This document shows positions 47,108-57,456 of a stretch of 64,000 nt of DNA, in pieces (the stretch's first letter is position 1; each line of letters begins with the position of its first letter). A program made the translations under genes and the position numbers. The DNA lies in NCBI RefSeq assembly GCF_048544455.1, contig NC_133536.1, positions 193,567,325-193,631,324 of the forward strand, in the 5' to 3' direction. This DNA is from Silene latifolia (Eukaryota; Streptophyta; Magnoliopsida; Caryophyllales; Caryophyllaceae). The notes under the pieces were generated by a model. That model saw nothing but the letters and a program-made list of their open reading frames with translations, made no database searches and was not told where the DNA came from.

Positions 47108-47296
47108 TAGGAATTAAATAAGGAATTGTGAGTTAGGTAAGGTTTGGTGATAGGAGAGATGAATGAATAAAATACAAAATTACTAAAGAGCGCCCCTAAA
47201 ATACTCATATCGCCCCTAAAATTCATTTCTTTTTCCAAGTTTGCCCTTCTATCTACTTTAACTCTCTAAAAATTGTTTTTTTCCGGAAAAATTTAA

Positions 47297-49908
47297 ATGA
47301 GTGACGGAAATCCTTTTTTTAATTATCTCTTTAATTCGTACAATAATGATAATTCGTACAATAATGATAATTCGTACAACAATGATGGATATCGATTTCA
47401 AAACGATTGGAATGCCGAACAACATTATCGGTACAACGATCAACAATATAGTTACGGTAACGGTGAAGGTAGTGGTTATGGAGACGGTAGTAACACGGGA
47501 AATTACGAGGAAACTGAAAATACGCAAGACAATGAAAACACGCAAGAGAATGAGGTAATTTTGACGCGTTTTTATATTGTTATTACGTAACACGCGTAGG
47601 ACACGACCCAGGAAAAATGATTTCGTGTGAGATTCACGAAATAGCCCAGGAAAAGTCGTCCAAAACTCACGAAACTGCCCAGACCAATTCGCGTAAAACA
47701 CACGAAATGGCCCAGGACCATTCGTGTGAAGTACACGAAATGGCCCAGGTTTTTTCGTGTGCTTTACACGAAATGGCCCAGGTTATTTCGTGTATTTCAC
47801 ACGAATGGGCCCAGGCTGTTTCGTGTATTTCACACGAATGGACCATTACGTTTTTATGTTTTTTTGTATACGTTTAATTTTTTTTTTTTATTATTTTACG
47901 TTTTGTGTTTCACATGAATGGACTTTTATTTTTTATTTAATTTTTAAAAAAAACGGTTAATGGATTTAATTAGGAAAATTATGAAGATCCCGGTGAAGAG
48001 AATGTTGATTACGGTGATAATTTTGTATTTAACCATCCGTTTAACACATTTGAAGAAGCATTTGATCGTTGTGATGAAGTTGCATATGGGTTAGGCTTTC
48101 ATTTGGTAAAGGCTAAGTATCACATGGAAAAGAGTCCTCCGTATAAAATAGTGAAATGTGACCGACACGGACCGTATAATAGCAAGGCTAAGGATCCCTT
48201 GAAACCGCAAAGAAAATCGAAGACCAAAAAATTTATGTGTCCATTTTCATTAAGAATGATTAAAAAAGGTGAAGGTGTGTGGGTTGTTGTTCCGAAGTGC
48301 GGTGTTCACAATCACAAGTTTGGAAAGTTTCTAGAAGGTCACAAGCGTAGAGCGAAATTTACTGAAGAACAGAAAGAATTGATTAAGCAGTATCGGCAGT
48401 CTCACGTGAAACCGGGGATGGTTAGACATGCTTTTACGCTTCGGTATCCTGATCAACCGCCCCCGATTCTGAAACAAATTTATAATGAGAATGCCCGATT
48501 GAGTGCGAAGGATAAAGATGGGAGAAATAGTGTGCAATATATGTTGCATTTAGCGAACCGAGCTAACTACATTAGTGAGTCCGTCAAACATCCTGAAACA
48601 AAAAAACTTACACATGTTTGGTTTACTCATCCAGAGTCGGTGAAGATGTTTAAAGCGTGGCCAAATGTTATTCTAATCGACTCCACTTACAAGACAAATA
48701 AATACGGTCTTATATTGGTTCAATGTGTAGGTGTCACACCTGTTGGAAAAAGTTTTTTGATAGGTTACACGTTAATTGAGAATGAGGGTAAAGAAGGGTA
48801 TAAGTGGGTTTTGAGAAGGTTAGAGTCATTGTTGGAACCAGGTGTGAGGCCAACAGTCATAGTTACGGATCACGAGCGTGGTCTAATTGCTGCACTTCCT
48901 GATGTATTTCGTACTTCCCATCATTTCTTGTGCTTATTTCACGTATACACTTCAATTGAGGCTAGAGCAACGAACATGGAGAGGAATGGTAATTTTGGGA
49001 AAGCGTTAGCACACGGTGCTTGGAAGAAAGTTGTTGAAGCTAAAACATTTGATGAATGTACCATGGAGTGGAATGAGTTGCGGAAAAAATATTGTTGTCA
49101 TCCTGCACTTATCAGTTATCTTGAGTTGACTTGGTGGCATAAAATCCATATGTTTGGCAAATGCTTTACTAATTTGGTGCTTCATTTTGGCAACACAACT
49201 ACGTCTAGAGTTGAGTCCGCTCATGCTCAATTGAAGATGTGGTTAGGATCAGCTGAACTTACTCTTGACAGTATATGGAAACGGGCTGATGTTATGCTTC
49301 ACGGGCAACATATTGAAATTCGTAAAACGCTGGAAGATTCTATAAGCAAGACAGTTGTTACTAATATGTATTATGGGAATATATTTTCAATGTTGAGTGG
49401 AAGAGTTTCGGCGACCGCCATTGAAGCAATGTTAGTGGAATATAATCGTGGGACTGATTTGGGTTATTATTTGGAGGAGAATTATTGTGGTTGCACATTA
49501 TGGACGACCCATAAGCTATTGTGTGCTTGTCGGTTACATACAGTTTTCCATGAAGGTAAAAGAATTCATCCTGATGATTTACATGTGTTTTGGTCACGGT
49601 TAGCCTACACGGATTCCAGTCATCAGCGTTCTCGCCATAATGATGTGATGGAGGACCTTTTCGATAAAGTTCGGGCGGCCCACCATTCGGTCCAAAGAGA
49701 TGTAATTGAGTCATTGTTCAGTAAGTTGTATCCTGAGGACGAGGTTATTGAGGAACCTGAAATAAAAGATACACGCCGTGGTCGTCCAAGGAAGTCCAAT
49801 ACCCCTAAATGCCGGAAAGTACTCAAAAATCCAAGACTGCAACAAAGTCAAACAACCGCACAAACCTTTACAATCAGACCTCGTCGCGATCCCCATTTGC
49901 CTATATAG
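47297..49908 (+). CDS. MULE transposase (FAR1/MURA type), two exons
   Basis: Catalyses cut-and-paste movement of the element; acts in the nucleus. Model: exon 1 47297-47554, GT-AG intron 47555-47973, exon 2 47974-49908, phase 0, 730 residues. Exon 1 is rich in N, Y and G (three NSYNND-type repeats). Residues about 110-205 form a FAR1/WRKY-GCM1-type zinc domain (C-R-H ... FMCPFSL ... PKCGVHNHKF). The DDE catalytic domain has D322 (VILIDSTYKTNKYGL), D385 (VIVTDHERGLIAALP) and probably E500 (TTTSRVESAHAQLK). A SWIM zinc finger lies at about 589-610 (YCGCTLWTTHKLLCACRLH) and an AT-hook-like RRGRPRK near the end. No stops or frame breaks are seen. The intron is mainly the 33-bp repeat array. The 3' end overlaps the PMD gene. 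The splice model is inferred from codon continuity. Confidence 0.87.
47610..47850. repeat. 33-bp palindromic repeat array in the transposase intron
   Basis: About seven units of 31-33 bp, each with a CACGAA(A)TGGCCCAGG segment and TTCGTGT...ACACGAA inverted arms. The 33-bp period equals 11 codons, so a reading frame stays open with repeated HEMAQ and SCISHEW peptides. I take that as a by-product. Confidence 0.88.
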
Positions 49909-50787
49909 ATAAGCAAGTGTGCCGGCACCCCAAGCAATCCCAGCAATACTACCAACATCTCTAAGCATCGGGAAAGTGTTAGCTCGCACTCTATCACTGG
50001 ATTTATCAACAAATAACGTCGAACTCAATAAAAGCATCAAGTAGCCTTGAGCCTCCGATACCATTCCCCGCTTGTCTCCTTCAACCAAATCTTTCAAAGC
50101 TTTTTGTAAGATCAAATTTCCCTTGTAAATCTTTGCATCCTTATCAGGTCCCCACTGACTTCCCAACTCCGCCTCAGTCATACCCAACAACTCCGACACG
50201 CCAAGTATCGGATGTGCCATATCTGCATCAGGTATGCTACAAGGAAATCCATCAATCTCGATCCCAAGAATCTCTTGCACATCATGTAATAATATCGTCA
50301 TCTCACCCCATGGCATATGGAAAGTGTTGGTGTCTGGCTGCCACCTCTCAATAAAAGCACACAACAATGGCATGTTCAAATGTTTATGCATGATGTTGGG
50401 CAAATGACTAATCCCCGAATCCTCAACTAACTTCCAAGCTGCCGCCGACAATTTCCATGAACGAAGCTCGGCCAAAGATCGCTCTCTAGTATATTTAGTC
50501 AACAAACGCTGCAACTGAGGCTGACTCCACAAAAGGTAAGATATGTGTCCACCAAAACTCGGAATCAAATCCGGACTACTGGTCCTCCCGGTCTTTGGCC
50601 CTCTCAATATCCAACTAGTATCTTTCCCTCTAGCCCTTACTTTCCTCCGCGCTCGAATCGAAGTGCTAGACCCCTCACCATAGACCTCAAATCTACCATG
50701 GATCCCCCGCCTAACACGTAAAGCGATAAGTAGCCTCCACATTTCCCGCCTCCACATTTCCCGCCTCCTGATTTCCCGGCACCTCAT
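49711..50787 (-). CDS. plant mobile domain (PMD) protein, convergent with the transposase
   Basis: 358-residue frame. Residues about 75-325 fit the PMD family (aminotransferase-like, plant mobile domain; MAIN/MAIL proteins): WKLSAAAWKLVEDSGISHLP, LLCAFIERWQPDTNTFHMPW, GEMTILLHDVQEILGIEIDG, YLMLLLSSTLFVDKSSDRVR, IAGIAWGAGTLAYLYRQMG and CLTLLQSWIFEYFPAF. PMD genes occur both as host genes linked to TE silencing and inside transposons; the molecular role in transposons is unknown. Here it lies inside the MULE, tail-to-tail with the transposase. The last 198 bp overlap that gene antisense, including the conserved LLQSWIFEYFP. The residues before about 60 are basic and low-complexity, and a better acidic N-terminus is open in another frame just upstream, so the start is uncertain or damaged. 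Confidence 0.8.
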   Translation of the reverse strand: MRCREIRRREMWRREMWRLLIALRVRRGIHGRFEVYGEGSSTSIRARRKVRARGKDTSWILRGPKTGRTSSPDLIPSFGGHISYLLWSQPQLQRLLTKYTRERSLAELRSWKLSAAAWKLVEDSGISHLPNIMHKHLNMPLLCAFIERWQPDTNTFHMPWGEMTILLHDVQEILGIEIDGFPCSIPDADMAHPILGVSELLGMTEAELGSQWGPDKDAKIYKGNLILQKALKDLVEGDKRGMVSEAQGYLMLLLSSTLFVDKSSDRVRANTFPMLRDVGSIAGIAWGAGTLAYLYRQMGIATRSDCKGLCGCLTLLQSWIFEYFPAFRGIGLPWTTTACIFYFRFLNNLVLRIQLTEQ

Positions 50788-51060
50788 TATCCATCACCTC
50801 ATTTTCCATCACCTCATTTCCTACCTCCTCATCTTCCTCTTCCTCGTTTTCCGACCCCTCATAATTTCTCATCTCATCCGCAAGCTCTTTCGATATTGCT
50901 CGAACTCGCCACCTTCATAAAAATCGTCTCGAAAGGCATAGAAACTTCTCTCGAACCAAAACTAGTACTACCCATCTTGAAAGTAATTTTCCGAGAGTGA
51001 AGCATGAAGTTTGTTTCGACGTTCATCACCATCACCATCTCGCATTAACGAACAATTTAG
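50788..51060 (-). pseudogene. possible N-terminal region of the PMD gene
   Basis: The minus strand shows MRDGDGDERRNKLHASLSEN from about 51050. A further frame carries SFYAFRDDFYEGGEFEQYRK, and a third carries DEMRNYEGSENEEEEDEEVG with NEVMENEV-type acidic repeats. These segments look coding in character but sit in different frames with short offsets between them, so either small introns or frame damage separates them from the PMD domain. Confidence 0.4.
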
Positions 51061-51616
51061 TTACGTAAAATTACAAATAAAATGCTAATTTAAACGTAAT
51101 AAAAAAAATATTAAACTAATTCAAATCTAATATTACAAATAAACTAATTCAAACGTAAATATAAAAATAAAAAACGTAATATTCGAACTAAAAAATTGAA
51201 AAAAAAAAAACAAAAGTACACGAATTAACTAAAATTATTTCAAACACCTAATTTACGAGTTAAAATAAGAAAAAAAAAATTAAACGGATTAAACTAATTC
51301 AAATCTAATATTACAAATAAACTAATTCAAACGTAAATATAAAAATAAAAAACGTAATATTCGAAGTAAAAAATAGAAAAAAAAAACAAAAGTACACGAA
51401 TTAAATAAAATTATTTCAAACACCTAATTTACGAGTTAAAATAAGAAAAAAAAAATTAAACGGATACAAATAAAACTAATTCAAACATAAAAAACGTAAT
51501 ATTCGAAGTAAAAAATAGAAAAAAATCGAACACCTAATTTACGAATTAATATAAGAAAAAAAAAATTACGGCAAAAAAAAAAATTATTAAACGGTTTGAA
51601 AAAAAAAAAAAAAAAA
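51061..51616. other. AT-rich stretch with an internal tandem duplication
   Basis: A block of about 180 bp containing CTAATTCAAATCTAATATTA and ACCTAATTTACGAGTTAAAA occurs twice (near 51116-51285 and 51296-51460) and partly a third time to 51560. No gene. Confidence 0.6.
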
Positions 51617-51775
51617 GGTCCATTCGTGTGAAATACACGAAATAGGCCTGGTCCTTTCGTGTGAAATACACGAAAATGGCCTGGTCCATTCGTGTGAAAT
51701 ACACGAAAATACCCAGGTCCATTCGTGTAAATCACACGAAAAAACCCAGGTTTTTTCGTGTATTTCACACGAAAT
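51617..51775. repeat. second 33-bp palindromic repeat array of the MULE
   Basis: About five units of TCCATTCGTGTGAAATACAC-type sequence, in inverted orientation to 47610-47850. They lie upstream of the PMD gene, so both genes of the element have such an array near their 5' part. Confidence 0.88.
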
Positions 51776-52387
51776 GTGCATCGTTCCCAGAAATTTCTGG
51801 GTTTCCAGGTACAATTCGTCCTTATTTTTTTTTTTTTTTTTTAGTTTCCGCATTCAATCAAACACAACAAATCACAAACAAACAACCTAATTTTGGCTCT
51901 AATCATCACAAATCTATACCTAAATCAACCTATACATAAATCTATACTAACCAAACAAATTTAATTGGGTTACAAAACAAAATTAAAAAAACATACCTTC
52001 TTCTACTTTGGGAGGAATGGAGGACAAATCCGTTTGAATTTTGAAGCGATTTGTTGAACAAAGTTGTTGAAACGATTTTTTAATTTTGAATTTGAAAAAA
52101 AAAAGGGGGGGAAGTTGTTGTTGTTGTTGTTGGGTGTGTTGTGTTCAACGTGAGGATGAGTGTTGTGTGTTTTTTTTTTTTTTTTTTTCAAAATTTAATT
52201 CAAAATTTAATGCTGTGTTCTATTTTTGAAGCGGGTTTGAAGCGGTTTTGAAACGGTTTTTAATAAAATACGAAACTCGAGAAGAAATAAAATACAAACA
52301 AGTTTTTGCTTATTTATTGTTTAAGGGCAAAAAGGTAATTTCTAGGGGCGATATGAGTAAAGTTAGGGGCGATCTTTAGCAAACCCG
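51776..52387. other. right subterminal region of the MULE
   Basis: AT-rich with homopolymer runs and a TTG repeat (about 52116-52132). Ends in the inverted repeat 52321-52387. No gene. Confidence 0.6.
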
Positions 52388-52589
52388 ATAAAATAAGAGT
52401 AAAAGTTAGGTGGGGTTTGGTGATAGGAGAGAGGGATAAATAAAATAAGAGTAAAAGTTGGGTGGGGTTTGATAATAGGAGAGAGGGATGAATAAAATAA
52501 GAGTAAAAGTTTTCAAAATAAGAAAGGGGAAGAAAACCTGAATAATCCGTTTAAGGAAATAGGGAAGAAAATAGTGAATAGGAGGAATA

Positions 52590-52861
52590 TTTGATAATTT
52601 ATTTAATGCATTTATTAATTAGTTAATATTATTAACTGAAATATATGCCTAGCCCTAAAACTATATCAATGCAAAATTGAAAACTTATCTTTTCTACTAA
52701 TATAATTACAAACTTTATCACTTAAATTTTTTTTAATACGGAGTAGTAATTATAGTTATTTGGCATTAATTATTTTATTGAGGAATTTTGCGAAGGTTGG
52801 AGACTCTATCCTGGCTCATAAAAAGCTTCCTTTAATAATATAGATATAGATAGATAGATAA

Positions 52862-52916
<55 letters not shown>

Positions 52917-53137
52917 TGATATATGATATGATAGAAGTACTTTTCGATGTATGTATGTCCATTTAATCGGTAGAGTGAATATTGTTCAAAGTTAAAACTA
53001 GTTTTCAGGTCAAAAAGACGATAAAAAGTATTTGGAAAAAATGAATTATTAAAATTTTGTGGAGAACGAAAAAGCAAAGAGAATGAACTAAGCCTTTAAA
53101 AATGGAAAAAAATGAACTAAGGCAAAAATAAGTAAAA
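52590..53137. other. intergenic stretch with a (GATA)n microsatellite
   Basis: (TAGA/GATA)n at about 52840-52916, roughly 17 units with one AATA interruption. Otherwise nothing recognised. Confidence 0.8.
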
Positions 53138-53220
53138 TGCTGGCTGTGGGGTTCGAACCCACGCGCACTTATGTGCAGCAGATCTTAAGTCTGCCCCCTT
53201 AACCACTCGGGCAAACCAGC
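53138..53220 (-). tRNA. tRNA-Leu (anticodon UAA)
   Basis: On the minus strand an 83-nt tRNA begins GCTGGTTTGCCCGAGTGG and ends in the discriminator A (53138). The acceptor stem GCTGGTT pairs with AGCCAGC (one G-U). The A box is TGCCCGAGTGGTTAAGG. The anticodon loop CTTAAGA gives UAA, reading UUA leucine. A long variable arm (TGCACATAAGTGCG) marks it as class II, and the B box is GGGTTCGAACCCC. There is no intron. Directly downstream is TTTT (53137-53134), the pol III terminator. It appears intact and is of the nuclear type. Confidence 0.93.
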
Positions 53221-54114
53221 TTTGATGTTTACTTTAACCACGTAAATATATTTATCAATATACAAAACCTATTTACACAAAGGTGAATAATTCGGAACTA
53301 TAATTCAGAATAATAGCTAGGCCAAAACTTTTGCGAGATGCATATAATCCCTATATCCAGGTAACTCATTGCGTATTTGTTATATTGGTCTCTCGATCTA
53401 TTTTTATGTCTTTTTAGTATGATAAAATTAAATTGCTCTCACAAAGTCAAGTGTTACTAGCGCCTTAAAAAATAGAAGAGAAAATTAATAGGTAACTTGA
53501 CATTTGTTTCACGGCTTGGTACACAGTAAATAAATGTAATAAAATTCATCGGCACAGAGAAAGAAGTTACGCATTTGACCGATATATCTATTGTTGTACG
53601 GAGTATTATTCATTTAATAATTAAGGACTTAAGGTAATTAGTTGGTCGGGAGGTCTTCTGATAGATAATCTCCACTTATATTTATAGAGACTAGTTTATA
53701 ATTTGAAGTAAAAACAGTACCAAAAGTAGTATCGGGACTATACAACATAAAATGACCTACTAGTAAAAATGTTTCGTCAATGATAAAACCTATAAGTTTA
53801 CCTTGGCTTTTGTATTAGTTTCACTACCTTTTTGTTTTTCACTTGCCCTTTTCGATATTTTCACATTTTGATGTATGCGTTCATCCAAGGACGATTCTCA
53901 AGGATGATTCATGTCAGGCGATCCCAAAATAATTTTGGGATTAAGGCTCTGATTTTTTTTTTTTTTGTTGTAATGATAAAAACGGTTACATTCATTATGA
54001 AAATATGTACCGAGTGTCACTTTGAACCATATTCTATTAAACAGGTTAGGAAAACACAAGGGGTACGTCACTTAGCGAGAGACCGCATCACAAGTTTTTA
54101 AGAAAAACTTTTTA
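53221..54114. other. intergenic, no gene seen
   Basis: AT-rich. No ORF with protein character, no assignable repeat ends. Confidence 0.5.
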
Positions 54115-54122
54115 TATCAAAC

Positions 54123-54729
54123 CAGGGGCGGATCCAGCCCATTGGCTATATGGGCTGGAGTCCAACCTGTTTTCTGAGGAACAAAAGAGTAAATAGCAAT
54201 CACTGTAGCTAATAAACACAATTCTATTCTTCCCTCAGTGGTAAAGTATGAAGAACCACTTGCTAGTGGTAGGGGTTCGAACCCCATAAGTGTAGAAAAT
54301 CCTTATATTTTTGTTTTCATTGGTTTATATACTTTATAAACCCATAAGTTACATAATTTTTTGTACTTTTATTGTATGACTTGACCTTTTATTACTCCTC
54401 TTTGTTTATGAAACTTTTATTATCTAAAAATTTCGCTGTGACTTGTAACTTTAAGAATTTATTGGTGTAATAATAAGCATAGTTATGTATAAGCGTAATT
54501 AGCACATAAGTAGTTGGGTACTATAATGTCGATAAAGTGTCAAAATTATAATTTAAAATTATTGACTCAAATATCACGAAAATGAAGCATAATATATAAT
54601 AATGAGGGTTAAAGCAAGTACAATGATCAACTTCACGCCTCTTTAAATATTGTCTCGAAATAATTTTTTTTTTTTTAGTAAGCAAAATTTTCTAGCCCAC
54701 TGTACATTTTATTCCTGGATCCGCCCCTG
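54123..54729. mobile_element. hAT-type MITE, 607 bp, perfect 8-bp TSD
   Basis: Perfect 15-bp inverted ends CAGGGGCGGATCCAG / CTGGATCCGCCCCTG, flanked by TATCAAAC on both sides (54115-54122, 54730-54737). The 8-bp TSD and CAGGGGC-type ends indicate hAT. There is no transposase. Inside, at about 54234-54284, CCTCAGTGGTAAAG and GGTTCGAACCC look like tRNA A and B boxes. Confidence 0.9.
54234..54284 (+). promoter_or_regulatory. tRNA-like pol III promoter boxes inside the hAT MITE
   Basis: The A-box-like CCTCAGTGGTAAAG is followed by a perfect B box GGTTCGAACCC (54274-54284), about 35 bases apart as in tRNA genes. It could be a nested tRNA-derived SINE head. There is no separate A tail or TSD that I could assign. 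Confidence 0.5.
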
Positions 54730-54737
54730 TATCAAAC

Positions 54738-56880
54738 TCGGTATCAATCCTTTCACTTCTAAAATGCATGGTATAATAACCCGAAAAAATGAGTAAATTT
54801 TAAATATATTTTGTTACACAACAAGCATCAGCTCTCTAAACCTATACATATCAATCTTTTTTTATGCCTTTAGACACATTTTAGAAAAACCGTTTACTAA
54901 TAAATTAAAATCATACTCATAATATAAAAACTAGAAGCAAGGTAGAGTGCATGTTTAGTGAATGGTCCGTTGGTGATCCGGAAAGCCAAAGCAAGTGGAA
55001 GTGCCGTTGTACCTCCGACATGTCCCAAGCATTGCAGACAACAGACACCCACCATCTTGGATGCCATCACCTTTAACCTGGGATGATAAATATAATAGAC
55101 GCACCATTATATATTGTGTAGCACTGTAGCTAATCTAGGTATTATGATGTATATCTCGAGATAATTCATTTAACCCATGCAGATAATTGAGTACGGATTA
55201 CTAGTTTTCTTCAATGTCCCAGTTACCGACTGTTTTTTATGACCGCAACGTGCCCAGTTTGGTCCGTAATGATAATTCCCGATCGACTGACTATCGCTTT
55301 TTCTTTGGACAAAAGAAACATATTACTGTATAAATTACGAAAAAAAAGTTCAAATACATCATGGGGGCGGGTCACAAATACTATTATACAACTGGTTGTA
55401 CAAGAGCATTGTACAACCATAATCAATCAATCTTGCTGAGCTTTCATTATAATTTTTTAAGTTCAATATTTTTATAATGGAGCTCGGATTCTTTTAAACA
55501 AAGCTCATAATCTATAGGTCTAAGCTCAAGTAAATAATTCTAAAACTCAGGTTCTTTTCTATACAACCAATACAACTGGTTGTATAGTCTATTTATTGGG
55601 GGCGGGTCGGGGGTGATAGATGAATCATCTCAACCAAAACCTTAAGGCGATGGTTGAGGCCCAACTATTATAAATAATCTTATTACGCTCCCTCGCTCAA
55701 ATGTCCGTTGGGCTTGAAGAGTGGTTAGTTGTGCACTGGCTCCCCCGTACCGTGTGCTGGGTTTCCACTTCGAGTTTTTGAGAAGTTTTGCGGTTGCCAG
55801 GATTTGAACATGGTTGAAGCCCAACTATTATAAATATTCCTATGGGGGAAAGTGGTGTGCTAGCCAATACAAAAATCCGAAACAAAAGAAAGGGCATAAT
55901 TCCAAGTAAAACATCCATTCCACGGACTACTATCATCCATTACATGATTAATGAGACTTTATTGGTTACTGATAACGTGTTTTACCGACTGTATTTAGTG
56001 GACCGTAAAATTATATCGCGAAGACAAGCACAATATCACTGGCGTTCTTATGGTTTCCACCTACATAATGCTTTTTTTTTTTTGGCAGAAAGACGGAACT
56101 TAATTATAAATTAAGAAGTTCAAAGAGTACATTAAGGGGGCGGGTTGGGGGATAGAGTTACCTAATGCAGATGATCTATATAATCACTTCGACCTAGATC
56201 AAACTATAGAAGCAACTCCGAGCAAGCAATGGACTGCTGGTAACTAACAAGATACGGAGTACTAGATTTTTTTCATTCTCAAACAAAAAACAGGGAATTT
56301 TTACAGATGATCAGCCACACAAAGTTTTCAATTCAATACTAATTAGGCATAGTCGTTAAATCCACAGATGAAAAATATCCATCGTGTGATTTGATTTTTT
56401 TTTTTTTTTTTTTTAACACGCTCACACAAACTCCCCTGGAAGATCTTTTTTGCCTAGTGAAATATCAGCCCTACTAACTCCCACTTAAGACATAAAGTCA
56501 ATCTCACAAGTCTAAATGTCTAATCATTTAAAAATGGCATTTGAAGAACAGTACAAAGTTGAAAGTGAGATTACAAGACATTATCTTGTCTTAGGGCCCT
56601 CGTCCTTCATCCCTTGTTTTTTGGAGTGCACGACACACCCTTCACCGTCCTTCCATAAACTCAAAAAAGATAAGATTGTAATTTTTATTTCAAAAAAAGA
56701 AAAACTCTAATATGCACCATTAATTCTTTTTTCTTGACTTCACTTAAGTAAAATCGTCGTAACTGCGCGATAGTTCTCTTACACAAGGTTCAACAATGTG
56801 CGACAAACTCAAGACATCTGGTTAAATTAAATCAACTTCTTCCCTTTTAATTAAAGCAAATGCTTCATAGCAAAGTGATA
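54738..56880. other. intergenic stretch with small repeats
   Basis: No gene. ATACAACTGGTTGTA-type inverted repeats occur near 55381-55420 and 55560-55590. A 135-bp segment bounded by 25-bp direct repeats is described separately. Confidence 0.5.
55651..55835. repeat. 135-bp segment between 25-bp direct repeats
   Basis: The 25-mers at 55651-55675 and 55811-55835 (TGGTTGAGGCCCAACTATTA... with one G/A change) match 24 of 25. The segment between them is moderately GC-rich and contains on the minus strand GTTCAAATCCTGG, a B-box-like string. It could be a small SINE with a TSD or a fragment of a larger repeat. Confidence 0.45.
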
Positions 56881-56882
56881 TA

Positions 56883-56972
56883 CTCCCTCCGTCCAAATCA
56901 TTTGTTTGCCTTTGATTAAAATATCTCTCACAAAGAATAGAACGGGCAAATAAATGATTGAGACAAATGGAG
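56883..56972. mobile_element. 90-bp Stowaway-type mini-MITE
   Basis: TA|CTCCCTCCGTCCAAATCATTTG against the reverse complement of CAAATAAATGATTGAGACAAATGGAG|TA, with TA on both sides. Almost the whole element is inverted repeat, so it can fold into one hairpin. Confidence 0.8.
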
Positions 56973-57456
56973 TAGCAATAAAAAAGAATAAGCTTTACCA
57001 ACGAATTTTCCGGGTGCCCTATTCTTACTCCCTCGTCCAATAGTTTGCATTTTCCTATTTTGGCCTCTCAGCTCCCCCATTCTTCAAAATTTTGTTTTGG
57101 AGAAGGGTTCTCCTTTTGTAAATAGTGTAGTTCAGTAGTTGGCTGAAAAAATGAGGAAAACCTCTGAAAGAATCGTTTGTTGAAGTGCCAATAATCGATC
57201 CATATCATAGAGCAGCAGTTCTCATTCTCGGATATGGTCACTGCTGCAACACAACAACGGAGTAGTGCGTGCTACTGAGTAGCATGCACCACTTCATTAC
57301 TAAGAACTGGCAGCAGGCGCATGGTTAGATACATACTATGAGCATATGATTTTGAAAACAGACTTATAAAAAAAAAAAAAAGTGTGCCACTAGTAAAACG
57401 AAAAACGAAAGATGAGACTGTACATCCGGGGAAGTTAGAACTTCATACTCACACGC

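Larger units (their letters stand above)
47175..52387 (+). mobile_element. Mutator-like element (MULE) with transposase and PMD gene
   Basis: 5.2-kb element with imperfect inverted ends of about 70 bp. The left end has ACTAAAGAGCGCCCCTAA then ACTCATATCGCCCCTA; the right end is the reverse complement of GCTAAAGATCGCCCCTAA then ACTCATATCGCCCCTAG. Flanking 8-bp duplications are both ATAAAATA (47167-47174, 52388-52395). Neighbouring 72-bp repeats show the empty-site sequence GAATAAAATAAGAGTAAAAG, which confirms the boundaries. It carries an apparently intact two-exon transposase gene and a convergent PMD gene, plus palindromic 33-bp repeats near each end. Confidence 0.88.
46990..52587. mobile_element. 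Stowaway-like MITE (~377 bp) split by the Mutator-like element
   Basis: The left edge TA|CTCCCTCCTATTC and right edge GAATAGGAGGAA|TA form inverted ends with TA duplications (46988-46989, 52588-52589). Subtracting the 5213-bp insert and its 8-bp duplication leaves 377 bp. The interior includes about 72-bp repeats (ATAAAATAAGAGTAAAAGTT ... GGTGGGGTTTG) at 52388-52520. Confidence 0.65.

Noticed and set aside
47610-47850. CRISPR-like regular repeats
   Set aside because: Units are contiguous, degenerate and palindromic without unique spacers, in a plant transposon.
47617-47877. Open frame with repeated HEMAQ and SCISHEW peptides
   Set aside because: It lies in the inferred transposase intron and is kept open only by the 33-bp period of the palindromic array.
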